DNA of 32,846 bases. It comes from JAOAIV01 sp038849555. Its GTDB lineage: Archaea > Thermoproteota > Bathyarchaeia > Bathyarchaeales > Bathycorpusculaceae. This document shows, piece after piece, positions 16,409 to 25,010 of this stretch. Location of the stretch: contig JAWCMT010000015.1 in NCBI GenBank assembly GCA_038849555.1, forward strand, positions 1 to 32,846, in the 5' to 3' direction. Position numbers and translations under genes: made by a program. How positions within the stretch are numbered: position 1 is the first letter of the stretch; every line of letters starts with the position of its first letter. Under the pieces are notes generated by a model. It was not told where the DNA came from and did no database searches. It saw nothing but the letters and a program-made list of their open reading frames with translations.

Positions 16409-17146
16409 ATGGCTGAGGTAATAACGACCTTTCAATTGTCTGGTGTCCTATGGGTGTTGGTCGTCTCTGACCTTGACCTAACTATTCGTGTAATTCGGCC
16501 TTCAGAGTTTCTTGAATCATCAATTAAAGACTTCATTTTTAACATTAACAGTGATTACCGCTATTTGAAGATTGGATATTATGTGTCTTTGCATGCGGAA
16601 GTAATGGGCAATCCAGTGATACCCTCAAGTGAAAACATAATCGACGCCAACCGCACCCCAATTTTGTTACTCAGAGCCTCCAAAGCTGGGATTCCCACGA
16701 TGCCCTTTCTTGTGACGGATTCAGTGAAGAAAATAGTTCTTGAACTTGGTTTTCCAGTAGCTGTTTTCGCAGTTAACCCGTTTGTTTGCAGTGGCTATAA
16801 AATAGCGCGTAACAAAAGTGCATTGTACCGGGCAGTCAAGAGCTTAAGCATGAACTACAAGTTCGCCGTTTGCGCCCAACCGCTTAAAGGAGAAATGTTT
16901 TCGTTTAAATCGTTTTTTGGCAAATGCAGCGAAACGGATGACGCGGAAGTAAGGAAAATTTTGGAAAAGGTCTATGAGGTTTTCAAGATTCCCGTTTGTA
17001 AACTGCATATCCAAAAGGTTGAAGGGAAAGCGTATCTTTGCGGTTTTCAACCCTTGAAAAGAAATGAGCTTTCTCCAAACGATGTACAACAAATATCTAG
17101 AGAAGTTTTGCTGCTCTCCAAGCAGGATGACCCATTGAATGACTAA
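16409..17146 (+). CDS. RLAN-domain protein (RimK-like ATP-grasp N-terminal domain)
   Basis: The 245-aa protein contains the RLAN-type block SDYRYLKIGYYVSLHAEV followed by NPVIPSSENI, near residues 49-75. That is the signature of the domain normally fused N-terminal to RimK-like ATP-grasp ligases (PF14401). The rest is an alpha/beta domain with no transmembrane segment. Its function is not known; it may bind the acceptor peptide or small molecule. Its stop overlaps the start of the ATP-grasp gene by 8 nt, so the bacterial fusion is split here and the two proteins likely act together. Confidence 0.75.
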   Translation: MAEVITTFQLSGVLWVLVVSDLDLTIRVIRPSEFLESSIKDFIFNINSDYRYLKIGYYVSLHAEVMGNPVIPSSENIIDANRTPILLLRASKAGIPTMPFLVTDSVKKIVLELGFPVAVFAVNPFVCSGYKIARNKSALYRAVKSLSMNYKFAVCAQPLKGEMFSFKSFFGKCSETDDAEVRKILEKVYEVFKIPVCKLHIQKVEGKAYLCGFQPLKRNELSPNDVQQISREVLLLSKQDDPLND

Positions 17147-18017
17147 AATCGCCTGTTTCGTAGAAAAATATAATTTCTCTGATCCCGCGGAAGAAGCGGC
17201 CCTTCAAAACTTTAAACGCGCCGCAGAAAACTCGGGGCGTGAATTCAAGTTTCTATTCAAAGAAGACATACCTGAAATACCTGAGTACAATGCTGTCTTT
17301 ATCAGAGCAACCACTGACCCGCTTAACACTGCGTACGTGGTTTCCAAAACTGCTTGGACGCTGGGGCTGAAGGTAATTGACGACCCGGAATCGATAAAGG
17401 TCTGTGCGAACAAAATCCATCAATACGCCTTGTTTGAGAAATTCAATGTACCCCGTATTCCAACGCTGTTTCTAAGTAGGTATGAGCTTAATCACAAGAG
17501 AATTTTAGACGTATTTGACACGTTAGGGAAGCCTGTTGTGATAAAGGCGCCGTACACCAGTTTCTCGCGGTATGTGGAAAAAGCTGCATGCGAAACCAGC
17601 TTCCGAGATGTCGCCAAAAGGTTCTTCCGAAAATCCGACGTGATAGCCGTGCAGAAATTTGTGCCAACAGCCTTTGACTGGCGCGTCGGCGTTCTAAACG
17701 ACGACGTCTTATACGTGTGTAAGTATATGATTCCGAAGGGCAGATGGAAGCACGGCGCAAAACTCCGAGGCAAGCCTACGGTTATCTGGGGCAGAACCGT
17801 GGCTGTTAAGAAAGAAAACGCGCCCGAGAGGCTGAAGGAAGTGGCGTTGAAAGCCTGCCGTGTCGTTGGGAAAGGTCTTTATGGCGTGGACATCAAGGAA
17901 GTTGATGGCGACTATGTTGTGGTGGAGGTTAATGATAACCCGAGTATCTACGCTGGCTACGAAGACCAGAGAGATAAGGACTTATACGAAAAAATCATCA
18001 ACTACTTAGCCGAATAA
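17139..18017 (+). CDS. RimK-like ATP-grasp ligase
   Basis: The 292-aa ATP-grasp enzyme has the ATP-binding Lys in GKPVVIKAPY, the hinge VQKFVPTAFDWRVGVLNDD, and the metal site VVEVNDNPSIYAG. The family joins a carboxylate (as acyl phosphate) to an amine; RimK adds Glu to ribosomal protein S6, others make LysW-linked or small peptides. The substrate is unknown; no LysW carrier is in view. ATG 17139 lies inside the last codons of the RLAN gene, so translation is coupled. No amidotransferase or acetyltransferase partner is adjacent. Confidence 0.87.
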   Translation: MTKIACFVEKYNFSDPAEEAALQNFKRAAENSGREFKFLFKEDIPEIPEYNAVFIRATTDPLNTAYVVSKTAWTLGLKVIDDPESIKVCANKIHQYALFEKFNVPRIPTLFLSRYELNHKRILDVFDTLGKPVVIKAPYTSFSRYVEKAACETSFRDVAKRFFRKSDVIAVQKFVPTAFDWRVGVLNDDVLYVCKYMIPKGRWKHGAKLRGKPTVIWGRTVAVKKENAPERLKEVALKACRVVGKGLYGVDIKEVDGDYVVVEVNDNPSIYAGYEDQRDKDLYEKIINYLAE

Positions 18018-18131
18018 CGGTTAGATCTCAAACCTAACGTAAGTGCTTTTGTTCATTCAATCGTCAAGATTGCCCTTTGGTTAAAGATCTAACAAATCTG
18101 CTGGTGCTGCTATAAGGGTTTGCTGTGTGCC

Positions 18132-18159
18132 TTGTTCCTTTAGTGGAACAATTTGTTCC
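18132..18159 (+). promoter_or_regulatory. Triple TTGTTCC inverted-repeat cluster upstream of NosD-like gene
   Basis: TTGTTCC (18132-18138), GGAACAA (18145-18151) and TTGTTCC (18153-18159) lie together. The middle copy can pair with either neighbour, giving a hairpin with a 6-nt loop or a 15-nt palindrome with a one-base centre. It ends 36 nt before ATG 18196. This could be an operator or alternate RNA hairpins. Confidence 0.45.
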
Positions 18160-18195
18160 AAGGGAATAACTAAAAGGAAGTTTGCTCATTTAAAA

Positions 18196-19345
18196 ATGGG
18201 TATCAAGATGGAAGCTCTCCTAGCGGCAGTGACTATAGCTTTCCTTTTGGTTACATTAGGCGCAGGGTTAAAAGTTACTTAAGCTCAAACTTTAACAATA
18301 ACCCTCAACCCCGATGGAAGCGTTGCCCCCGCAAGCAGCGCCATACAGATGAAGGGTAACACTTATGTTGTGACAGAAAACCTAAACTGTTCAATATGCA
18401 TCAAAAAAGGTAATATCGTATTGGATGGCGCCAATCACACTCTTCAAGAACCAGGTTCCAGAAAAAGCTCTATANNNNNNNNNNAATGTGACGGTTACGG
18501 GTTTTCATATATCCGGCTGGAAAGCAGGAGTTTACGGTGCATACAATAACAATACCATAACAAATAACGTTTTCATTAATAACCACCAAGCCGTAGCAAT
18601 ATATGCAAGCAACTACGTAGTAAGTAAAAACAGTATTTCAGATAGTAACATCGCAATTTTGATAAATAGCGGTGCGCAGCAGCCTCAAGGTGACGTCAAC
18701 CACATAATTCATAATCAATTATTCAATAACAACTGGGCTTTTGATATCTCAGATAGTAATGGAACCACCATCACAAGAAACAATGTGATAGACAACACTG
18801 TAATACTGACACTCGGAACCTTAAAGGCAAACGCCACGATAGCCGGAGCTCAAATGTTTTACCTTAATAACTTTGTGAATAACACCCAAGTGCTTCATGT
18901 ACCTTTTTGGGGACCTTTTGTTTCAAGCGCTGTCACTATATCACCTGCTGGGCGCTGGGATAACGGATCGATCGGAAACTACTGGAGTGATTATTATTCA
19001 AAATATCCCAATGCTTCGGAAATAGACCATTTAGGGATAGGTGACACGCCTTATTCAATTACTGAAATTGTGCCTTGGTCAATAGATTCACAAGAAGGCT
19101 CTCATTTAGAGGGGGCAACAGTTTTAGGAATAACCGCTGACAATTACCCCATTCTAACTCCAATAGACAATTCTAACGACGCAACGCAGCTTTCACCCAG
19201 TCCGCTGGCTTCGTCAGTATCAACTTCACGCCCCTCACATAAAATCGAGCTTTCATCTCTGATAATTTTATTCTTGTTTGTTTTTGGTAGTGTTTTGGTT
19301 ACTGGAATATATAGAAGAAAGAAACTTTTGCAATGTAACATCTAA
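18196..19345 (+). pseudogene. NosD-like right-handed beta-helix surface protein with in-frame stop and N gap
   Basis: ATG 18196 starts a signal peptide of about 28 residues that runs into TAA at 18280. The same frame then reads AQTLTITLNPDGSV, the usual mature start of such proteins. After the gap (18475-18484) the frame goes on with parallel beta-helix repeats (GVYGAYNNNTITNNVF, YASNYVVSKNSISDSN), the motif GNYWSDYYSKYP and GIGDTPY typical of NosD/PbH1 proteins, and a C-terminal helix ending YRRKK. It would be a secreted, membrane-anchored protein possibly binding carbohydrate or metal. Either one base is wrong or the gene is silent; the rest of the frame is well kept. Confidence 0.75.
18475..18484. 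other. Assembly gap (10 N)
   Basis: Ten N in the NosD-like gene; the frame changes across it, so the real length is unknown. Confidence 0.99.
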
Positions 19346-19440
19346 GCTCGTGACAGGCTCTTTTGAGGTCTTGATAACTATTCAATTCGACATGTATTTA
19401 TTCTATCACTCTAAAAAGGGTACAGCGGAGAACATCAACT

Positions 19441-20379
19441 ATGCTGAAAGATATCGTTAAAGATTACGAGTTTAACGAAAACATGACGGCAAATGCGCTC
19501 GTCCTTCAGATGAAGGAGGCGTGGGGTTTCACAGCAGGCAAAGTCGCCGTTGGCGTAGACATCATGGAGCGCATGATTCGCAAAGCCGGTTGTGTCAAGT
19601 TTCTTTCGTTCACAGGTAACCTTGTGGCCACGGGCGCGCGTGGCGTCTTTAAAGAACTGGTAAAAAGGAAACTCGTCGACGTTATCATCACAACCTGTGG
19701 AACGCTGGATCATGACATGGCAAGATGCTGGCGAAACTATTACAAGGGCTCCTTTGTCATGAACGACGCCAAGCTGCATGAGATGGGCATAAACCGCTTG
19801 GGCAACGTGCTGGTTCCAAACGACAGCTACGGAACAATAATCGAAAAGAAGATGCAGCTGCTGCTGGAAAGCCTCTGGAAAGAGGGCATACGCGAAGTCT
19901 CCGGTAGCCAGCTGTGCCGCGAAATAGGCTTACGTTGCTGCAACGAGACTTCGATACTCTACTGGGCGGCGAAAAACGGCATACCCGTCTACGTGCCAGG
20001 CATAACAGACGGCGCCGTTGGCTATCAAACATGGCTTTTCAGCCAAGACCACGATTTTAGGCTTAATTTGCTGAAGGACGAAGGCGAACTAAACGACATA
20101 ATTTTCACGGCTAAAAAAACAGGCGCGCTGATCGTCGGCGGCGGCATCTCCAAGCACCACACGATCTGGTGGAACCAGTTCAAAGACGGCTTAGACTACG
20201 TCGTTTACGTAAGCACCGCGGACGAGTGGGACGGCAGCCTCAGCGGCGCCAGACCACGCGAAGCCGTTTCATGGGGAAAAATAAGTGCACAAGCAAAGCG
20301 TATAATGATTGAGGGCGACGCTTCGCTGATACTACCCCTCATGGCAAGCGCGCTGCTACCACGCCTAAGCAAGGCTTAA
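19441..20379 (+). CDS. dys: Deoxyhypusine synthase
   Basis: The 312-aa protein makes deoxyhypusine on translation factor aIF5A by moving the butylamine of spermidine to a lysine, with NAD. Family blocks are present: FLSFTGNLVATGARGVF, TTCGTLDHDMARC, CNETSILYWAAKNGIPVYVPGITDGAVG, LIVGGGISKHH, and DGSLSGARPREAVSWGKI with the active-site Lys in SWGKI. This is the more canonical of the two copies here. A GGAG lies 10 nt upstream of ATG 19441. Its stop shares TTAA with the stop of the opposing paralogue. Confidence 0.92.
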   Translation: MLKDIVKDYEFNENMTANALVLQMKEAWGFTAGKVAVGVDIMERMIRKAGCVKFLSFTGNLVATGARGVFKELVKRKLVDVIITTCGTLDHDMARCWRNYYKGSFVMNDAKLHEMGINRLGNVLVPNDSYGTIIEKKMQLLLESLWKEGIREVSGSQLCREIGLRCCNETSILYWAAKNGIPVYVPGITDGAVGYQTWLFSQDHDFRLNLLKDEGELNDIIFTAKKTGALIVGGGISKHHTIWWNQFKDGLDYVVYVSTADEWDGSLSGARPREAVSWGKISAQAKRIMIEGDASLILPLMASALLPRLSKA

Positions 20380-21440
20380 ACGAGATCTTTGAAGAGCCAA
20401 GACATGTCTGGCCCTTTACGCTTAGTCTTCACCCGCTCACATAGCGCGTGCGATATCAACGGCAAGGCGATGGTGGCGTCGCAGTAGCAGACGGCGCGTG
20501 TACCACTTTGGCTGTTAATTTTTCCCCAGCTAATGGCCTCTTCCAGCGTGCAGCCGCTTAAGCCGCCCCATTGCGGCGAGTCCGTGGTGATTTGTATGGC
20601 GTACTTGTGCGGGTAATAGTATTCCTGCAAGCTTTTGCGTAAGCCGCCTTTCCTGTTTTTGACGCCTTGGTCGTTTGTTTTAGGCGAAACCGAAATGGCA
20701 ATGAGCTGTGTGAAGTCTTTAGGTACTCCGCCGCCGATGTAGACGACACCGATGTCTTGTGTTTTGGTTCCAATGGTGACGAACTGGTCAAATTCTTTAA
20801 CACTGTCAAGTACAACGTTGTGGCCCCTGTTTTTAGCCATGAGGAAAGTTTCGCCATAAGCGCTGTCAACCATGGCTGGACTGAAAATTGGGACGCCGTT
20901 TTCGTAGGCAACCGCGGCTATGGCTGGGATTTTCCTTTCGCTGAGATATTTGCCGAGGAGATAGAAGAATTCTGCAGATGAGTATACGTAATCGGTTTTC
21001 AAGGTCATGACAAAATCCGTTATTAGTTCTTCCATTTTGCGGTAGTCAGTTTCTTTCCCGAACACATCATAGTACCTGTTAATATCCGCCTTCAGCAACT
21101 CCTCGTCGTTCACCATGTGGCTGCCCTGCCAGTAACCGAAGCCCATGGCGTCAACTATGTCCTCGGATACGTTGGCGCCTGTGGAAACCAGCACATCAAT
21201 GAAGCGGTTCTCGATAAGCCAATTCACAATGGTCCATTGGCCAGCCGTGCTCATCGAACCTGCCAAACCCATAACAATGGTCAAATCCTTCTCCTGCAGC
21301 ATTTTTTCCCAAATGTCCACGGCTTCGCCCAGCTTCCGCCCTTGATAGGCTGTTCTGCTCATTTCCGCCAGAAGCTGCGAAATACTTTTCTCTCTAACCC
21401 TTATAGGCTCCATTTTCCTATTGAAATATGATGTACTCAT
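20376..21440 (-). CDS. Deoxyhypusine-synthase-family paralogue, function uncertain
   Basis: The 354-aa protein is in the same family but diverged. It has MGLAGSMSTAGQWTIVNWL in place of the usual first Gly-rich block, STGANVSEDI, and QWGGLSGCTLEEAISWGKI, which keeps the Lys. Where the canonical enzyme has DGSxSGARP it has WGGLSGCTLEE. Bacterial relatives of this enzyme are known that make polyamines such as homospermidine rather than modify a protein, so a polyamine role is possible. ATG 21440, with a GGTGCAGGT stretch upstream, is preferred to the GTG codons near 21500. It converges on the other copy. Confidence 0.8.
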   Translation of the reverse strand: MSTSYFNRKMEPIRVREKSISQLLAEMSRTAYQGRKLGEAVDIWEKMLQEKDLTIVMGLAGSMSTAGQWTIVNWLIENRFIDVLVSTGANVSEDIVDAMGFGYWQGSHMVNDEELLKADINRYYDVFGKETDYRKMEELITDFVMTLKTDYVYSSAEFFYLLGKYLSERKIPAIAAVAYENGVPIFSPAMVDSAYGETFLMAKNRGHNVVLDSVKEFDQFVTIGTKTQDIGVVYIGGGVPKDFTQLIAISVSPKTNDQGVKNRKGGLRKSLQEYYYPHKYAIQITTDSPQWGGLSGCTLEEAISWGKINSQSGTRAVCYCDATIALPLISHALCERVKTKRKGPDMSWLFKDLV

Positions 21441-21671
21441 TAACCTGCACCCGCATTGTAGATTCGGCGCCTTGTATATGAAATTTATCATCTCCACCAC
21501 CGCTTCTATTTGGCGCTATTAGTGGTTTATTACAGAAACCTGTTGTTTTCTGCATTGAGTGACTAACAGCCACCAGATATGAATGCGCGTGCCCTCTGTG
21601 AAGTCGGCTAGTGCCATGACAAGGTTAAAAGGGAACTGCCAATACAATAACGTGTAGGTTGTGAGCAGTTT

Positions 21672-22040
21672 ATGAGCAAAAAGGATATTACAATTGAGTA
21701 TGCGCCGTTTAAAGAAATTGTTATAATGGAGCGCACGTGTTTTTCAACGCCGGAAGAAATGGCTCGCTTCACTTCAGTGATAGCTGGCGGAAAACTTGCT
21801 GGGTTATATTGGGCTGAAGGCGTGGTTTTTCTGTATTTTCCGCTTCCCGCTTCCACGACGGCGGTTGCAAAGGCGCTGATAGAGTCGGGCAAAGTTTACT
21901 GGACCTTTGTCGGCTACTCGTTGATGCCAAAGTATACGCCAACCATAGAGACAAAAGAGAAAATTATTGTGCCTGTAATCGACATGTCTTCTGACTATAT
22001 TCTCCGAAAAGTGGCTCAATGGCTAAAAGAGCAAAGATGA
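21672..22040 (+). CDS. Conserved-looking 122-aa protein of unknown function
   Basis: This is a soluble protein with several beta-strand-like hydrophobic stretches (EIVIMERTCF, GVVFLYFPLP, KIIVPVIDMS) and a C-terminal helix. I recognise no domain. The start ATG 21672 has GTGAG 6 nt upstream. Riboflavin kinase follows 55 nt after its stop on the same strand, so they may be co-transcribed. Confidence 0.7.
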   Translation: MSKKDITIEYAPFKEIVIMERTCFSTPEEMARFTSVIAGGKLAGLYWAEGVVFLYFPLPASTTAVAKALIESGKVYWTFVGYSLMPKYTPTIETKEKIIVPVIDMSSDYILRKVAQWLKEQR

Positions 22041-22053
22041 ATAAAGCGTGTAT

Positions 22054-22095
22054 GCCGCAGAATGCGGCGACCGCAGCCTTAAGAGCGTAGCGCTC
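22054..22095 (+). promoter_or_regulatory. Two hairpins directly before the riboflavin kinase start
   Basis: Hairpin 1 is GCCGCA-GAA-TGCGGC (22054-22068). Hairpin 2 is GAGCG-TAG-CGCTC (22083-22095), and its last base touches ATG 22096. There is no clear SD. Such folding at the start could limit translation. It is too short for an FMN riboswitch. Confidence 0.45.
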
Positions 22096-22482
22096 ATGAA
22101 AAAGTTAGAGTTCAGCGGCAGAGTGTTCTCCAGCAAGGGCGAAGGCAAAAAGTTTCTTACGCTACCATGGGTTACACGCCAAATAACTCGGAAATTAGGA
22201 TTTACGCCTTATCCTGGCACCTTGAATTTAAGGCTCTCTGAAGCCATTGTGCAACGCAAAGAACTGCTTGAAAAAGCATGTTCAATAAAGATTGTTCCTG
22301 CTGAAGGTTATTACAACGGAAAACTTTTCAAAGCATTCATCGGCAAGCTGGAGTGTGCCATCGTAATTCCCGAAGTTCCAGGCTACCCATGTGATGTCTT
22401 GGAAATCATTGCACCTGTTAACTTGCGTGAGATGCTCAAACTTGAAGATGGCGATGAAATCGCCGTTACAGTTCTAGTCTAA
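22096..22482 (+). CDS. ribK: Archaeal riboflavin kinase (CTP-dependent type)
   Basis: The 128-aa protein makes FMN from riboflavin, using CTP in characterised archaeal members. It matches the family along its full length: FSGRVFSSKGEGKKFLTLPW, KLGFTPYPGTLNLRL and the C-terminal DVLEIIAPVNLREMLKLEDGDEIAV. There is no N-terminal helix-turn-helix, so it is not the regulator fusion type. ATG 22096 gives the family's usual start; a GTG at 22048 would add 16 residues unlike the family. Its TAA overlaps the TAG of the convergent acyl-CoA synthetase gene by 4 nt. Confidence 0.9.
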   Translation: MKKLEFSGRVFSSKGEGKKFLTLPWVTRQITRKLGFTPYPGTLNLRLSEAIVQRKELLEKACSIKIVPAEGYYNGKLFKAFIGKLECAIVIPEVPGYPCDVLEIIAPVNLREMLKLEDGDEIAVTVLV

Positions 22483-23972
22483 GCTTGCCTTTTCCTTTTC
22501 ACGAATTCACTTATGTAGTCTTCTGCAAGATTGTTCTTTTTCAGATATTCGCCATAGCTTACTAAGGCTTTCATGGCTCGTGCGGCATCTTCTGGCGATG
22601 GATAAGCGGGGATTCCCAGCTTATCAAACCTGAAACGCGTGTACAATGCCATCTCCGTCTCTCCTATATCGCACATAACAATGGGTTTGCTGTACTTGCT
22701 TGCCACGTGCGCAACGCCTTCAATGTACTTTTCTCGCAAAGCTGGCAGATGATGCAAGCCAAGCAGGATTATGCCGTCTATCTCCGGGTCTTGGAACATC
22801 AGGTCTGCTGCAACCTCGTACATTTCGTCTGTTACTGAACCCGTGAGGTCAACGGGATTAGAGGTTGCTGCAAACTTGGGAAGCACACCCTCATCCTTAA
22901 GCTTCTGGAACTTTTCTAAGGTTTCTTCTGAAAAGCGTTCCACGGATAAACCATTACTTTCGCATTCATCTACCGCCATGATGCCTGGGCCACCTGCGTC
23001 TGTGAGTATACCGATGTTCTTGCCTAAAGCTGGCGGCTGCATAGCCAGAGCTTTGCCCATGTCAAAGAATTCCTCCATGTCTCTTGCACGGATTACCCCT
23101 GCCTGTTCAAAAGCTGCATCGTAGATTCTATCCGAACCTGCGATGGCGCCTGTATGTGAAGCCGCGGCTCTGGCTCCAGCAGCGCTTCTGCCCGCCTTAA
23201 GCGCCACAATAGGCTTCTTCAATGCGACTTCCTTAGCTGTATTGAGGAATTGCCGCCCATATTTTATGTCTTCCACATAAAGAAGAACAACTCTGGTTTC
23301 GTTATCATAAAGCAGATAATGCAACATTTCCGATTCGGTCACGTCGCATTTATTGCCGAAACTCACGAATTTGCTGATTCCAATTTGGCGACCAGCTAGA
23401 AAGTCGAGAGCCGCAACGCCGAAGGCGCCGCTTTGTGTGACTATGGCTATGTCTCCGACCATTGGTCGTGGCGTGGCAACGACCTCATCTCCTGTTGTTA
23501 GCACCTTGGTTTCAGGCAGAAAAAGCGTGTCCACGCCGGTCTTTTGATAGTAAACGCCCAAGCAGTTTGGGCCTAAAATGCGTATCCCTGCTTTTCTGGC
23601 TGTTGCAACCACTTGTTCTTCAAGCTCGTTGTTTCCGATTTCCTTGAAGCCCGAACTGATTATTATCGCGGCTTGGACTTTTTTAGTAACTGCCTCTTCC
23701 ATGATTGTTGGCACAATTTTTGCTGGAACAACAACTACTATTAGGTCCAGCTCGTCTGGAATCTCGGTTATAGACGGATAGCATTTAAATCCTAAAATGG
23801 AGTCCTCATTCGGGTTTACGGGATAAAGCGCTCCTTTGAAAACCCCCCGTGTTTTGTTATAGGCGAAGTTTTTGAAAATCACATGCCCCGCCTTGTCTAT
23901 TTTTTTAGTAGCACCGATAACAGCAACTGAACGTGGGTTAAAGAAGGCATCAAGCCGCTCAGATTTTTCCAT
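22479..23972 (-). CDS. ADP-forming acyl-CoA synthetase, alpha subunit
   Basis: The 497-aa protein has the CoA-binding domain (FFNPRSVAVIGATKK), two succinyl-CoA-ligase-like domains (VTQSGAFG; NVGILTDAGGPGI-like), and the phosphohistidine loop in AASHTGAIAGSD. The enzyme turns acyl-CoA, ADP and phosphate into acid, CoA and ATP, the energy-yielding last step of peptide or sugar fermentation in many archaea. The length suits a separate alpha subunit; the ATP-grasp beta subunit is not in this window. ATG 23972 with GTGAT 4 nt upstream gives the normal MEKSERLDAFF start; ATG 23990 is possible. Confidence 0.88.
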   Translation of the reverse strand: MEKSERLDAFFNPRSVAVIGATKKIDKAGHVIFKNFAYNKTRGVFKGALYPVNPNEDSILGFKCYPSITEIPDELDLIVVVVPAKIVPTIMEEAVTKKVQAAIIISSGFKEIGNNELEEQVVATARKAGIRILGPNCLGVYYQKTGVDTLFLPETKVLTTGDEVVATPRPMVGDIAIVTQSGAFGVAALDFLAGRQIGISKFVSFGNKCDVTESEMLHYLLYDNETRVVLLYVEDIKYGRQFLNTAKEVALKKPIVALKAGRSAAGARAAASHTGAIAGSDRIYDAAFEQAGVIRARDMEEFFDMGKALAMQPPALGKNIGILTDAGGPGIMAVDECESNGLSVERFSEETLEKFQKLKDEGVLPKFAATSNPVDLTGSVTDEMYEVAADLMFQDPEIDGIILLGLHHLPALREKYIEGVAHVASKYSKPIVMCDIGETEMALYTRFRFDKLGIPAYPSPEDAARAMKALVSYGEYLKKNNLAEDYISEFVKRKRQA

Positions 23973-24052
23973 AACTATCACATGGCTCATTAAAGAAAAC
24001 GGCAATGTTTATTCTTTACTGTTCAAAAAATGACACTTCTTATTTTTCTGCG

Positions 24053-24892
24053 TCACTCTTTCCTGACGATGACAAGTGGCTTATGCTCCATCTTCGCCAG
24101 CATACGCCAATCTATTTCAGTTATGGCTACATGGAATCGTGCAGCCATATCCCACACCGTTGCGCCTGAACCTACGCCTCTTGCTCTGTCAGCTATATTA
24201 GCAATTTTCAAAGCCTCTTCTGCTTGAAGACTGCAACCAGCCACAGCAAGCGGCGTTGACCTTTTCCTAAGCTTAAGTGCCCTGCCGATAACATAAGCAA
24301 TAACGCCGCCGAGAGAATAAATGCCTTTCATAGGTTTTGGTCTTGGAGTAAAATGAAAATTCCTGAACGAATAAGTTTTGTCAGTGTCAACAATTATCAC
24401 GCAGACCTTCCGTTTTAGGCTGCGCCAGATTTTCTGGCGAATTTCATCTGCCACTTTGTAAGGATTACGCAGAGGCAAGCTCACATAAGAAAACGGCAGA
24501 TTAGAGCCATCGATGCCGCCTTCAGAACCCCACATGAGCGCCTGCAATGGGCTTGCTCGCTGCAAGGCAACGTGTTTATGGCGGCTACCAGCCTCCAATG
24601 GATACTGCCGCAGTCTCTGTGTTAGCCTTTTTCCAAAGTGGCATATTATGCTTAGAAAGTATCCCCAAGCAAAACGCATCCAGAAGCGGCTAATCACTTT
24701 TGCGTTAAATCCCGCTTTAACAGTGCTTTCATCCAAGATGTTGCCGAGCGCCGTTGAAAGTGCCTTTTCGGATACAACAACAAAATCAGCATCCCGCACT
24801 TTTCCCGCTAAATTAGCGGCAATGCACGCTAGGTAATCTTCGCCTGGCTTCCAATATCCAGTAGTTAACGCTAAAGCACGATACTTAGTCAT
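24053..24892 (-). CDS. CofE-like protein (F420-0:L-glutamate ligase family), diverged
   Basis: The 279-aa protein has GGIDGSNLP...LPLRNPYKVADEIRQKI, matching the family's GID-SN...LP-dP...A..ir pattern, and VIIVDTDKTYSFR where CofE has SDT-GRP-R. An N-terminal DADFVVVSEKALS resembles the usual V-sKivsKaEG block. CofE adds glutamates to coenzyme F420; the changed residues around DTDKTY make the substrate uncertain. It stands alone between the acyl-CoA synthetase and SAM hydrolase genes; no other F420 gene is nearby. The start ATG 24892 has no SD. Confidence 0.6.
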   Translation of the reverse strand: MTKYRALALTTGYWKPGEDYLACIAANLAGKVRDADFVVVSEKALSTALGNILDESTVKAGFNAKVISRFWMRFAWGYFLSIICHFGKRLTQRLRQYPLEAGSRHKHVALQRASPLQALMWGSEGGIDGSNLPFSYVSLPLRNPYKVADEIRQKIWRSLKRKVCVIIVDTDKTYSFRNFHFTPRPKPMKGIYSLGGVIAYVIGRALKLRKRSTPLAVAGCSLQAEEALKIANIADRARGVGSGATVWDMAARFHVAITEIDWRMLAKMEHKPLVIVRKE

Positions 24893-25010
24893 TTAATCAG
24901 CATTCCACAGAGGCACAGCTCTGTTTATTTAATAAAGGCTTCATTTCATTTACGTTTTAAGCCACAGCAAAACAACCATGTTAATACCGCATTCTTGGAG
25001 GCGCGTACAT

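Noticed and set aside
18020..18093. GTTAGATCT/AGATCTAAC inverted repeat after the ATP-grasp gene
   Set aside because: The 56-nt loop makes a terminator or operator unlikely; probably chance.
22041..22095. FMN riboswitch before riboflavin kinase
   Set aside because: The leader is about 55 nt, far too short, and lacks the six-helix pattern.
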